Source: Bacteroides oleiciplenus YIT 12058
Lineage (GTDB): Bacteria; Bacteroidota; Bacteroidia; Bacteroidales; Bacteroidaceae
Direction of reading: 5' to 3'
NCBI RefSeq assembly: GCF_000315485.1
Contig: NZ_JH992940.1
Location: 1,017,786 to 1,081,785 of the forward strand
Length of the DNA stretch: 64,000 nucleotides
Shown here: positions 57,698 through 64,000 of the stretch, piece after piece
Position numbering within the stretch: position 1 is the stretch's first letter
Layout: each line of letters begins with the position of its first letter
The notes under the pieces: generated by a model
What the model was told of the DNA's origin: nothing
Database searches by the model: none
Seen by the model: only the letters and a program-made list of their open reading frames with translations
Program-made: the position numbers and the translations under genes

Positions 57698-57892
57698 ATG
57701 GATAACAAAAGCAAATTTACTCATGATGATTTACATAAACTTCATGATATGGAAGATTTTATCAAAGAAATTGAAACACTGAAAAAAGACATATCAGTAC
57801 GTGGATATGAGAAGATTAAGCGCATCAATAGAAGTTCATGCAAAATCATTAAAGAACATGACAAGAAACACAAAAAAGATAGTCAACGTTAA
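57698..57892 (+). CDS. 64-residue hypothetical basic protein
   Basis: MDNKSKFTHDDLHKLHDMED then a helical, lysine-rich tail ending 'KEHDKKHKKDSQR'. No family is recognised. It has its own -7 box and does not overlap other genes, so it is probably real. Its closeness to the DUF3987 module is not evidence of a shared role. Confidence 0.55.
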   Translation: MDNKSKFTHDDLHKLHDMEDFIKEIETLKKDISVRGYEKIKRINRSSCKIIKEHDKKHKKDSQR

Positions 57893-58002
57893 GATTTATT
57901 AAATTTAAAATACTACATTTTTAATACACTAACTCACTTATACACAAGTATATAATATATTGAAAATGTTTGAATTTGAACAAACAATTATTTACTTATT
58001 CG

Positions 58003-58010
58003 TATCTTTG
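58003..58010 (+). promoter_or_regulatory. -7 box of the DUF3987 gene
   Basis: TATCTTTG, with TTTG at 57975-57978 (24-bp spacing). The predicted RNA start at about 58016 excludes the GTG at 58016 as a normally led start codon. Confidence 0.6.
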
Positions 58011-58063
58011 CAAGCGTGCAAAAGCAACAAAGCGGAGCACAAAAGGTAAATTCATTTTTAATT

Positions 58064-60457
58064 ATGATGGAAGAAATAAATTCCGATGAAGAAAGTCTAT
58101 CCGGGAATTTGGTATCCGAGTTCTCCGGTGTACGAAGCAAAGTTTCACAGGTGATTAGTATCAAACAGTATTTCGAGAAAATACAAGGTGACGAATTCAA
58201 AGACCGCGTGGTGCGCTACCGCACCCTGCGGCAGCAACCGGGACACGAGGCCGAAGCGCAAGCCATCAAGGGCAAGATGCCCTGCATCATCCCCGCCGGC
58301 ATCTGCCAGGGCGGACATGCAGCCAGCAACCTCATCGAGCTGAGCCACATCTCCAGCATCGACCTGGACTATACCGACGAGCGCACCGAAGAAGTATTCG
58401 GAAAGCTGAAAGAACTGCCTTATGTAGTGGGTGCCCATAAAAGCATTTCCGGCAACGGCTGCAAGGCTTTCGTATTGATTGCTATCCAAGATTCCAGCGA
58501 ATACAATGCCTATTACGCTGCCGTGTCAGCAGCCATCAGCAGCTACGTAAATCACCCTTGCGACCCGAAGTGCAAAGACATCACCCGTCCCTGCTTCTAC
58601 TCCTGGCATCCCGAAGCGTACTTCAACCCCGATGCCATCCCTTTCCGCCTGCCGGAAACGGAAAAAAGCTCAGTGCCGGAAAACACTGTTCCTGCAACAC
58701 CCGTTCCCGCAACGCCCGTAGCATCCGCCTCACCCCAGCCTGTTCCGCAAGCCCCCGCTCCCGGTTTCCTTGCCCAATTCGTCAGCGACTTTGAGCACCT
58801 CAACCCCTTCGTGCGCGGCGAGCGAAACGACATCGCCCTGAAGCTGGGACGCATGGCCCGCAGTAAAGGTTTTTCGATTGAAGAACTCGAAAAAATCACT
58901 TCTGTTTTTTCGCAACATTGGTCCAACGCCGATTTCACAGCAGAAGATATCCGTCAACGCGTGCAAGCTGGTTATCAATTCATTAGCACTCTTCCTAAAG
59001 TCCCCCAAGACACCAATCAGGGTCCACTTAGGTCCAGGGTCCACCCGGCCCCACAAACGACCCGCAATGACTCCGAAGAGGAAGACGTTTTGTTAGAAAA
59101 TAACAACGAGCTACGTGCCTCTGCACCCTATTTCCCGGAGGAAGTTTACGAGCATCTGCCACCCTTTTTGAAGGATTGCGTCAAGTATGCCAACAATCCC
59201 CGTGAAAAGGACATCACACTACTGAGCTGCATGAACTGTTGTGCCGCCTGCCTGCCCGGCACACGTTTCATCTACAAGAACGCCGAGTTCTCTCCGAACT
59301 TCTATTCTGCCATCCAGGCTCCTTCCGCCGCCGGAAAAGGAGTCGTCGGCTTCTGTATTTATCTGCTCGAAGCCACGCAGAAGCACTACGACCGACTGCG
59401 CCGCAAGCAGAAGAAAGAATTTGAAGAAAACATGTTCGCCTGGGAAACGGAAATGCAAAAAGCCCGCCGCGAAAAGCGCAAGCCAGACATCAACCTCAAG
59501 CCCGAGGAACCCAAGTACGTCTACATCAAGATTCCCAGCACTATTTCCAAGAGTCGTCTCATCGCCCACCTGCGAGACAACGGTCTCGTGGGCGGCAGCA
59601 TGACGAGTACAGAAATCTACACCATGATTTCCGCCATCTCACAGGAGTGCGGCAACTTCACCGACATCCTTTGCAAAGCTGCGCAGCACGAAGAGATAGC
59701 TTCTTCCTACAAAGTGGATGGCGACCCCATCAGCGTCCAGACTCCCTACCTGTCGCTCCTCCTCTCGGGCACGCAAGAGCAGTTCATCGCCTTCTTCCAG
59801 TCGCTCGAAGACGGGCTCTACAACCGCTTCTCCATTTACACCCGGCAGGCACAGTACATCTGGGAATCGTGCGCCCCGAAAGAAGGAATAGATTTGCGTA
59901 CCTACTTCCGTGAATTGGGCGAACAACTGGCCGAGATGCACCTGCACTTGCTCGAGTTCCCCACACGTGTCACCTTCAGCGAGGCACAGTGGGAAGAGCA
60001 CACACACCAGTTCAGTGAGCTGCTGGATAAAGCCATCATTGAAGGAACCGACGCACCGGGCGGTATCATCTTCCGTCACGGTCTGCTTGCCATGCGCATC
60101 GCTGCCCTGCTCACGGTATTCCGCAAGTGGGAGGACTTTAAATTCGCCAAAGAATATCGCTGCTCGGACGAGGATTTCAATACGGCGATGAGTATCATTC
60201 ACGTACTCATTGAGCACAGTCTGCTGATGAGCACGGCGCTACCTGCAAGCAAGCATCCGCCGGTGGCCATACACAGTTTTCACCGGGTGAATAACGTGTT
60301 AAACACTTTGCCAACTAATTTTACTTATACTGAATTCTTGAATGCGGCACATGAGAAAGGGATATCCACCACTTCCGTCAAGCGTATGCTGAAGAAAGCC
60401 CAGAAGTGCGAACTAATTATTAAACAAGAGGATACATACCAAAAAACAGGAAAATAA
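58064..60457 (+). CDS. BT4734-like / DUF3987 primase-helicase-like protein
   Basis: A 797-residue protein starting at MMEEINSDEES; a GTG 48 nt upstream is rejected because it lies at the predicted RNA start. The N-terminal BT4734/VirE-N-like domain (about 1-200) has 'LIELSHISSIDLDYTDERTEEVF' and 'PYVVGAHKSISGNGCKAFVLI', like a primase-polymerase fold. The C-terminal DUF3987 helicase-like domain (about 345-780) has a P-loop-like 'APSAAGKGVVG'. The linker (about residues 319-330) is encoded by one arm of a 33-bp inverted repeat. First gene of the module with DUF4248, HU, smalltalk and amidase. Confidence 0.85.
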   Translation: MMEEINSDEESLSGNLVSEFSGVRSKVSQVISIKQYFEKIQGDEFKDRVVRYRTLRQQPGHEAEAQAIKGKMPCIIPAGICQGGHAASNLIELSHISSIDLDYTDERTEEVFGKLKELPYVVGAHKSISGNGCKAFVLIAIQDSSEYNAYYAAVSAAISSYVNHPCDPKCKDITRPCFYSWHPEAYFNPDAIPFRLPETEKSSVPENTVPATPVPATPVASASPQPVPQAPAPGFLAQFVSDFEHLNPFVRGERNDIALKLGRMARSKGFSIEELEKITSVFSQHWSNADFTAEDIRQRVQAGYQFISTLPKVPQDTNQGPLRSRVHPAPQTTRNDSEEEDVLLENNNELRASAPYFPEEVYEHLPPFLKDCVKYANNPREKDITLLSCMNCCAACLPGTRFIYKNAEFSPNFYSAIQAPSAAGKGVVGFCIYLLEATQKHYDRLRRKQKKEFEENMFAWETEMQKARREKRKPDINLKPEEPKYVYIKIPSTISKSRLIAHLRDNGLVGGSMTSTEIYTMISAISQECGNFTDILCKAAQHEEIASSYKVDGDPISVQTPYLSLLLSGTQEQFIAFFQSLEDGLYNRFSIYTRQAQYIWESCAPKEGIDLRTYFRELGEQLAEMHLHLLEFPTRVTFSEAQWEEHTHQFSELLDKAIIEGTDAPGGIIFRHGLLAMRIAALLTVFRKWEDFKFAKEYRCSDEDFNTAMSIIHVLIEHSLLMSTALPASKHPPVAIHSFHRVNNVLNTLPTNFTYTEFLNAAHEKGISTTSVKRMLKKAQKCELIIKQEDTYQKTGK
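59020..59052. repeat. 33-bp inverted repeat, arm 1, inside the DUF3987 gene
   Basis: It begins GGGTCCACTTAGGTCCAG and ends CACCCGGCCCC. It encodes the linker 'GPLRSRVHPAP' between the two domains. The partner arm (60468-60500) differs at two of 33 positions. Confidence 0.95.
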
Positions 60458-60467
60458 GCCCAAAACA

Positions 60468-60500
60468 GGGGCCGGGTGGACCCTGGACCCAAGCGGACCC
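60468..60500. repeat. 33-bp inverted repeat, arm 2, 10 nt after the DUF3987 stop
   Basis: The inverse complement of arm 1 with two mismatches (31/33). Read on the opposite strand it encodes 'GPLGSRVHPAP' in the same frame phase as arm 1. Confidence 0.95.
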
Positions 60501-60509
60501 AAAACGAAG

Positions 60510-60540
60510 AGATGAGACGGAGAATTCCGTCTCATCTTTG
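60510..60540 (+). terminator. Terminator of the DUF3987 gene
   Basis: AGATGAGACGGA and TCCGTCTCATCT are perfect 12-bp arms around GAAT, followed by TTG. The U-tract is short. Confidence 0.75.
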
Positions 60541-60595
60541 TAAGGATATACACAAAAAGATGAGAGTGTGTCAAAATGAATATTAGAACACCCCC

Positions 60596-60668
60596 ATTGC
60601 AAGGGCAAAAAAATAATTGCAAGGGCTAATGAAATTATTGCAAGGGCAAACAGATTTATTGCAAGGGC
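60596..60668. repeat. ATTGCAAGGGC array, 20-21-bp spacing
   Basis: Four ATTGCAAGGGC copies begin at 60596, 60616, 60637 and 60658. The flanking bases are AT-rich and variable. The same 11-mer, complemented, makes the 21-bp array at 32175-32227. It lies in a convergent gap. Confidence 0.9.
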
Positions 60669-60717
60669 AAACCATTTGCCATTCCTATTTTGTATTTGCA
60701 ACCTCCATCAGCACAAC

Positions 60718-60954
60718 TCACGGTTCGCCCAAAGCATTCACAATAAGCCTCACTTGTGCAGGTGTATATTGCTTTGCGCAATGCCGCAGCCCCTTATCCT
60801 CTAAACCCTCTTTCAGACCGGGATTCAGTGCAATCCATTGATTGAGTTTTGCCACAGCCGTTTTGGCTTCGATGTTCGGACAGTAAAGCTGTGCCAACTC
60901 GCTTTTGCCGTAAGTGCGGCATTGAAATTCATTATCTTCTTCGCTGGTTTTCAT
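60718..60954 (-). CDS. DUF4248 family protein
   Basis: A 78-residue protein. 'FQCRTYGKSELAQLYCPNI', 'AVAKLNQWIALNPGLKEGL' and 'YTPAQVRLIVNALGEP' match the DUF4248 family, which looks like a small HTH-type DNA-binding protein. It is encoded opposite to the HU gene, in the same module order seen repeatedly in Bacteroides. It could regulate the HU or DUF3987 genes; this is inference from context. Confidence 0.85.
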   Translation of the reverse strand: MKTSEEDNEFQCRTYGKSELAQLYCPNIEAKTAVAKLNQWIALNPGLKEGLEDKGLRHCAKQYTPAQVRLIVNALGEP

Positions 60955-61261
60955 ATAATAAATTCATTATTTTATTTCCCATAAAGGTACTAATAATTAG
61001 CGAATTATCAGTCAATATATACGCTTTTTTCGTCGATAAACAAAACAGAAACTACATATAACCAGTGCGTAAGCTGCATGCCAACTCCGGTAAAATTCAT
61101 ATCCCCTGTTATCCCCCGTAATCCTATGTTATCCCTCGAAAATCCCCGGAAAGTCCGGATAAGTCCGAAACTCCCCTGACGGCTGTCGTATCTTTGAGGT
61201 ATCAAAACAAGCTTGTTGGACAATTAATAATTAAAATTTAAAAATTAATAATTAAAAAGTT
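60955..61261. other. Intergenic region upstream of the HU-like gene
   Basis: It holds no gene. At 61085-61180 are repeated GTTATCC and TCCGGA-type words (CTGTTATCC, ATGTTATCC, CCCCGGAA, TCCGGATAAG). A -7 box TATCTTTG is at 61189-61196. At 61221-61257 are AATTAAT/AATTAAA heptamers just before the ATG. Confidence 0.55.
61189..61196 (+). promoter_or_regulatory. -7 box of the HU-smalltalk-amidase genes
   Basis: TATCTTTG, 65 nt before the HU ATG; no -33 TTTG at the usual distance. Confidence 0.5.
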
Positions 61262-61768
61262 ATGGGAGTATTTTTCAAGAAAGAAGAGTATGCCGACCCC
61301 ACCAAGAAGGATGCGGCAAAGATGATTTATCCCCGACTGGTGACGCTGGGACAGAGTGTCGATCTGGATGTGCTGGCATACAGAATGAAGAACGTGAGTT
61401 CGCTCTCCAAAGGCGACATCCAGAGTGTGCTTACCAACTTCGTGGAGACGATGCGCGAATGTCTGTATGCTGGACAATCGGTAAACATCAAGAACTTCGG
61501 TGTATTCTCACTGAGTTGCGAAGGCGAAGGTTCCGCCACCCGTAAGGAGTGCACAGTGGAGAAAATCAAACGGGTGAATATCAATTTCCGACCTTCCACC
61601 TCCGTCAAGGTGAATCTGGTGGCCACCCGTGCCGGAGAAAAAATAGAGTTCATCGACCTGCAAGCCTACCTCGAGGCACAGCAGGCCGGCGGCGGAGGCA
61701 ATTCCGGTGGTTCGGGAGGCTCCGGCGGTTCAGGAGAAGGAGGCCTGGAAGAGGATCCACTGGGATAG
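61262..61768 (+). CDS. HU-family DNA-binding protein with a Gly/Ser tail
   Basis: A 168-residue HU/IHF-like protein. The HU fold covers about residues 15-125, with 'LSKGDIQSVLTNFVETMRECL', 'NIKNFGVFSLSCEGEG' and 'RVNINFRPSTSVKVNL'. It ends with a low-complexity Gly/Ser segment (about 143-160). An N-terminal extension (MGVFFKKEEYADPTKKDA) is typical of this Bacteroides HU group, found next to smalltalk and amidase genes. Likely nucleoid-associated; the tail is unusual. Confidence 0.88.
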   Translation: MGVFFKKEEYADPTKKDAAKMIYPRLVTLGQSVDLDVLAYRMKNVSSLSKGDIQSVLTNFVETMRECLYAGQSVNIKNFGVFSLSCEGEGSATRKECTVEKIKRVNINFRPSTSVKVNLVATRAGEKIEFIDLQAYLEAQQAGGGGNSGGSGGSGGSGEGGLEEDPLG

Positions 61769-61770
61769 AA

Positions 61771-61791
61771 TCTAACGCCTTTGGCGTTAGA
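61771..61791 (+). terminator. Small hairpin after the HU gene
   Basis: TCTAACGCC and GGCGTTAGA are perfect 9-bp arms around TTT. There is no U-tract, so it may only attenuate before the smalltalk gene. Confidence 0.55.
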
Positions 61792-61805
61792 AATTAAAAA
61801 TTAAA

Positions 61806-61831
61806 GGCTGCGCGATGGGTGAAGCGCAGCC
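61806..61831. repeat. GGCTGCGC/GCGCAGCC hairpin between AT-rich repeats
   Basis: Perfect 8-bp arms around GATGGGTGAA. AAATTAAA-type units lie to the left and ACTAATAACTAATA to the right. It shares its stem with the hairpin in the centre of the 39.4 kb array. Confidence 0.65.
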
Positions 61832-61857
61832 CACTAATAACTAATATTTGATTTGGT

Positions 61858-61962
61858 ATGAAAAAGAAAATGAGTTGGGATGCGATATTGAAGGTGGTAA
61901 TTGCGGTGGCTTCGGCTGTATTGGGAGCGCTGAGTGCGCATGCAATGACGGGGAAGATGTAA
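61858..61962 (+). CDS. Smalltalk-family small protein
   Basis: A 34-residue peptide, MKKKMSWDAILKVVIAVASA followed by 'VLGALSAHAMTGKM'. It has a basic start and one hydrophobic helix. It matches the 'smalltalk' family, tiny proteins that in Bacteroides nearly always lie between an HU-like gene and an N-acetylmuramoyl-L-alanine amidase gene. The stop overlaps the amidase ATG (TAATG). Function unknown; the arrangement recalls a holin-like partner of the amidase, but that is inference. Confidence 0.88.
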   Translation: MKKKMSWDAILKVVIAVASAVLGALSAHAMTGKM

Positions 61963-62405
61963 TGAGAAGAATAAATCTAATCGTCATTCACTGTTCCGCC
62001 ACTCGTGCTGACCGCCACTACACGGAAGCGGAGCTCACTGCCGATCATCTGCGACGGGGGGTCAGCGAAGCGGGGTATCATTATTACATTCGCCTGAACG
62101 GGGACATCAAAAGCCTTCGTTCCGTAGAGAAGGCCGGGGCGCATGCACGGGGTTACAATGCGAGTAGCATAGCTGTTTGCTACGAGGGTGGACTGGACTG
62201 CCACGGAGTGCCCAAAGATACGCGTACAGAGTGGCAACGACATTCTCTGCGGGTGCTGGTAAGGACATTGAAGATGGATTATCCGGAAGCAAGGGTGGTA
62301 GGACACCGGGATTTGAGTCCGGATGTGAATGGAAACGGAGAGGTGGAGCCGATGGAGTGGACGAAGGAGTGCCCGTGCTTTGAGGTGAAGGGGGAAAGGT
62401 GGTAA
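61962..62405 (+). CDS. N-acetylmuramoyl-L-alanine amidase
   Basis: A 147-residue amidase-2 (PGRP-like) Zn enzyme cleaving peptidoglycan stem peptides. Zn ligands are suggested by H10 in 'LIVIHCSATRAD', the His in 'VVGHRDLSPDVNGNG' and the Cys in 'TKECPCFEV'. 'GYHYYIRLNGDIKSLRSVEKAGAHARGYNASSIAVCYEGG' is the family core. No signal peptide is present. The start at 61962 is set by the TAATG coupling to the smalltalk gene; the longer frame is a run-through of that gene. Confidence 0.92.
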   Translation: MRRINLIVIHCSATRADRHYTEAELTADHLRRGVSEAGYHYYIRLNGDIKSLRSVEKAGAHARGYNASSIAVCYEGGLDCHGVPKDTRTEWQRHSLRVLVRTLKMDYPEARVVGHRDLSPDVNGNGEVEPMEWTKECPCFEVKGERW

Positions 62406-62420
62406 AGGTAGGATAAAATA

Positions 62421-62451
62421 AACCCCGGAAAAAACTTCCGGGGTTCATTTT
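62421..62451 (+). terminator. Terminator of the HU-smalltalk-amidase genes
   Basis: AACCCCGGAA and TTCCGGGGTT are perfect 10-bp arms around AAAAC, followed by CATTTTA. Confidence 0.88.
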
Positions 62452-62467
62452 ATAGAAACAATGATTC

Positions 62468-64000
62468 TTATTCTTCTTGAAGAGAGAAGTTCTTAACTTC
62501 AAACGTAGAAGCACAAGTTGCATCACTCGTATACTTAATAGCTATGCGAATAACCTTATCATTATACTTGCTGAAATCAGTTTCCATTGGAATGAAGGTA
62601 AAGCTATCGGGCCATGTTGCAAATTCCAATTTTTCCCAGGTAGCAGTAGTCACATCATTAGTATAATCTGTAGAAACGCAAACACTAATATAATCTTCTG
62701 CTTTTGCTCCATACAGATAATTTAGACCGGCTTCAAATCTTAATACAGGAGTTAAAGCACCCTTCAAATTGATTTCCGGAATAAGCAACCAACTTTCAGT
62801 AGTCTTATTGCCCCCCAAATATCCGGTAGCTTTCCAACCGTATTTAGCATCGAGAATCCAAACATAGTCTTTTCCGCCCAACTCAACATCCTGAATTGTA
62901 CATCCACCTTCATCACCAATAAAGGTATTTGCATAGTATACTTTCGCTTCGTTCCATACACCGTTCGCTTTGATAAACAACATCGTGGTAGGCATAACCT
63001 TAGCAGTTTCCGTCCAAGTAGCACCGTCATAAATGAACTCGGTTGCAGAAATAGCCTGGCTACTACTGCTGTAATAAACCACAGCTACAGTCAAGTCTGC
63101 CTGAGCATACGGATAAGCATTCTTCAGATAAATCGGCAAAGTTTCTCCCGGTTTGCTGACATAGGTAGCTCCCATCTTAGCATAATCGGCAGGTTGCAAT
63201 ACAGCGACAGTTACATCCGGAGTGGTGTATTCTTTCCAAGTGCTGGTTGCTGCGTCATACCGGTATACAGCAGAAGTGTTGTATTTTGCAGCAGCACGCG
63301 TAGAGGCGAACATCATAGCAGAAGCTGCTTCCACTTCATTTTCAGGAACTTCCTTATACAGATAAACATCTGCATAATAGCCATCCTTAGGTTCTGTAAC
63401 ACTTATATTTTTAATCTCTATAGTAGGGGCACATGCCGAAGTACTCTTATATGCAAATGCAAGGCGTACTTTCTTTCCAACGTAATCTTTCAAATCAATC
63501 TTACCGGAATTAACAAAAGTCCAGCCCTTACCTTCCGACCACGTAGCGTTCAGTGTAGTCCAAGTAGCAGCCGTAACGTTATCTACATAATCAGCAGAAA
63601 TCTTAGCTTCGATAAAATCAGCGCGGTTATTGCCATTCAGGAAGTTGATGGCAGCATCGAATGAAAGTGACGGAGCAGTAGCACCGGACAAATCTATTTC
63701 GGTAGAAACTAACCAGCTTTCAGTAGGATTGTTCACCCCACCAGCAAAAGCCGCAGCTTTCCAATAATTGTTCTGTGAATCGTATTTCCATGCATAAGTA
63801 ACGCCTTCCAACTTGATGTCCTGGAAGGTGAAATCACCATCACTTCCCTTCATTGATGCATTCAGATAGATACCAAATGAAGAGGGCGGATATGAACCAA
63901 AAGAATAAGAACCATTATATTCATTCAATTTCACGGTCTTCTTCTTTTCAACATTCACGATAGAAGTTGTGCCATCTGCATTTTGAGAGAACTTCCAGTC
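62468..64000 (-). CDS. Surface beta-sandwich protein (DUF5017 / choice-of-anchor-J-like), C-terminal part
   Basis: The frame stays open to the right edge, so the start lies outside; 510 codons are visible. Two related beta-sandwich modules are seen: 'FTFQDIKLEGVTYAWKYD' with 'TESWLVSTEIDLSGATAPSL', and near the C-terminus 'CTIQDVELGGKDYVWILD' with 'TESWLLIPEINLKGALTPVL'. This repeats one fold within the protein. Such modules occur in Bacteroides surface lipoproteins and glycan-binding proteins. A specific ligand cannot be given. Confidence 0.65.
   Translation of the reverse strand, partial: DWKFSQNADGTTSIVNVEKKKTVKLNEYNGSYSFGSYPPSSFGIYLNASMKGSDGDFTFQDIKLEGVTYAWKYDSQNNYWKAAAFAGGVNNPTESWLVSTEIDLSGATAPSLSFDAAINFLNGNNRADFIEAKISADYVDNVTAATWTTLNATWSEGKGWTFVNSGKIDLKDYVGKKVRLAFAYKSTSACAPTIEIKNISVTEPKDGYYADVYLYKEVPENEVEAASAMMFASTRAAAKYNTSAVYRYDAATSTWKEYTTPDVTVAVLQPADYAKMGATYVSKPGETLPIYLKNAYPYAQADLTVAVVYYSSSSQAISATEFIYDGATWTETAKVMPTTMLFIKANGVWNEAKVYYANTFIGDEGGCTIQDVELGGKDYVWILDAKYGWKATGYLGGNKTTESWLLIPEINLKGALTPVLRFEAGLNYLYGAKAEDYISVCVSTDYTNDVTTATWEKLEFATWPDSFTFIPMETDFSKYNDKVIRIAIKYTSDATCASTFEVKNFSLQEE

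Noticed and set aside
58016..58063. GTG at 58016 as the start of the DUF3987 protein
   Set aside because: It lies at the predicted first base of the RNA and the added residues look non-coding; the ATG at 58064 fits better. A leaderless GTG start cannot be fully excluded.
60617..60841. Plus-strand frame across the ATTGCAAGGGC array
   Set aside because: The first part only translates the 21-bp units and the rest is opposite to DUF4248.

Overview
The window reads as a chromosomal stretch of a gut Bacteroides (order Bacteroidales). Three things point there. Promoters follow the Bacteroides pattern of TTTG near -33 and TAnnTTTG (or TAnnTTCG) near -7, with almost no Shine-Dalgarno sequences. The gene content is typical of the genus: a six-gene Na+-translocating NQR operon, single-chain GcvP, DUF1015 with SerC and a short SerA, DUF5686 and OMP_b-brl_3 outer-membrane proteins, and the DUF3987/DUF4248/HU/smalltalk/amidase module. 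Proteins of known families all look bacteroidal. The exact species cannot be named from the sequence. No rRNA, tRNA, CRISPR array, IS transposase or integrase was recognised.

Layout. 0-5.8 kb: end of a DUF3298 protein, then rsmG, an MBL hydrolase and gcvP, then a hemolysin III protein. 6.0-10.6 kb: a GntR-regulated ABC exporter operon ending in a 37-residue membrane peptide, followed by an outer-membrane beta-barrel protein. 10.9-18.9 kb: single metabolic genes (nitroreductase, an HpaII-like protein, CDGSH, YigZ, glycerate kinase, flavodoxin, FKBP, aspartate dehydrogenase, an atypical 2-hydroxyacid dehydrogenase) and two tiny genes. 19.0-20.5 kb: an ECF sigma/anti-sigma pair diverging from a DUF6249 membrane protein. 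20.5-25.9 kb: serC-serA-DUF1015 interrupted by a four-helix-bundle gene, then a DbpA-type helicase. 26.0-32.0 kb: nqrABCDEF on the minus strand. 32.2-39.4 kb: C1 peptidase, BamA/TamA-like protein, glycosyltransferase and a hybrid histidine kinase. 39.5-48.3 kb: a carboxyltransferase without a biotin site, an ECF sigma factor, an M16 peptidase, a TRIC-type channel, WecB and a second glycosyltransferase. 48.6-57.6 kb: DUF5686 protein, RarA, D-2-hydroxyacid dehydrogenase, and two EEP nucleases flanking a decayed DUF3791-DUF3990 cassette. 57.7-62.4 kb: the DUF3987 module. 62.5-64 kb: part of a surface beta-sandwich protein.

The most unusual content is between the genes. Many spacers hold short tandem arrays, often followed by the same array inverted: 7-bp units at 21.8/22.2, 28.0 and 39.4 kb, 9-bp units at 23.15 kb, and strictly 11-bp phased units at 33.7 kb. 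Others hold direct arrays at 20-23 bp spacing (10.8, 32.2, 41.6 and 60.6 kb); the 32.2 and 60.6 kb arrays share the same core. A ~168-bp MITE-like palindrome occurs at 35.2 and 52.6 kb, with a half copy at 53.9 kb. There are also a perfect 45-bp-arm palindrome (41.5 kb) and a 220-bp nested palindrome (48.3 kb).

The signals I would check first are: (1) twin, exactly mirrored ECF-type promoters between the sigma gene and DUF6249; (2) a nearly perfect 33-bp inverted repeat, one copy inside the DUF3987 gene and the other just after its stop, in a phase that would keep the reading frame after inversion; (3) three genes whose -7 box sits exactly 4 nt before the ATG, which implies leaderless mRNAs; (4) the four-helix-bundle gene bounded by inverted heptamer arrays inside a serine-biosynthesis operon.
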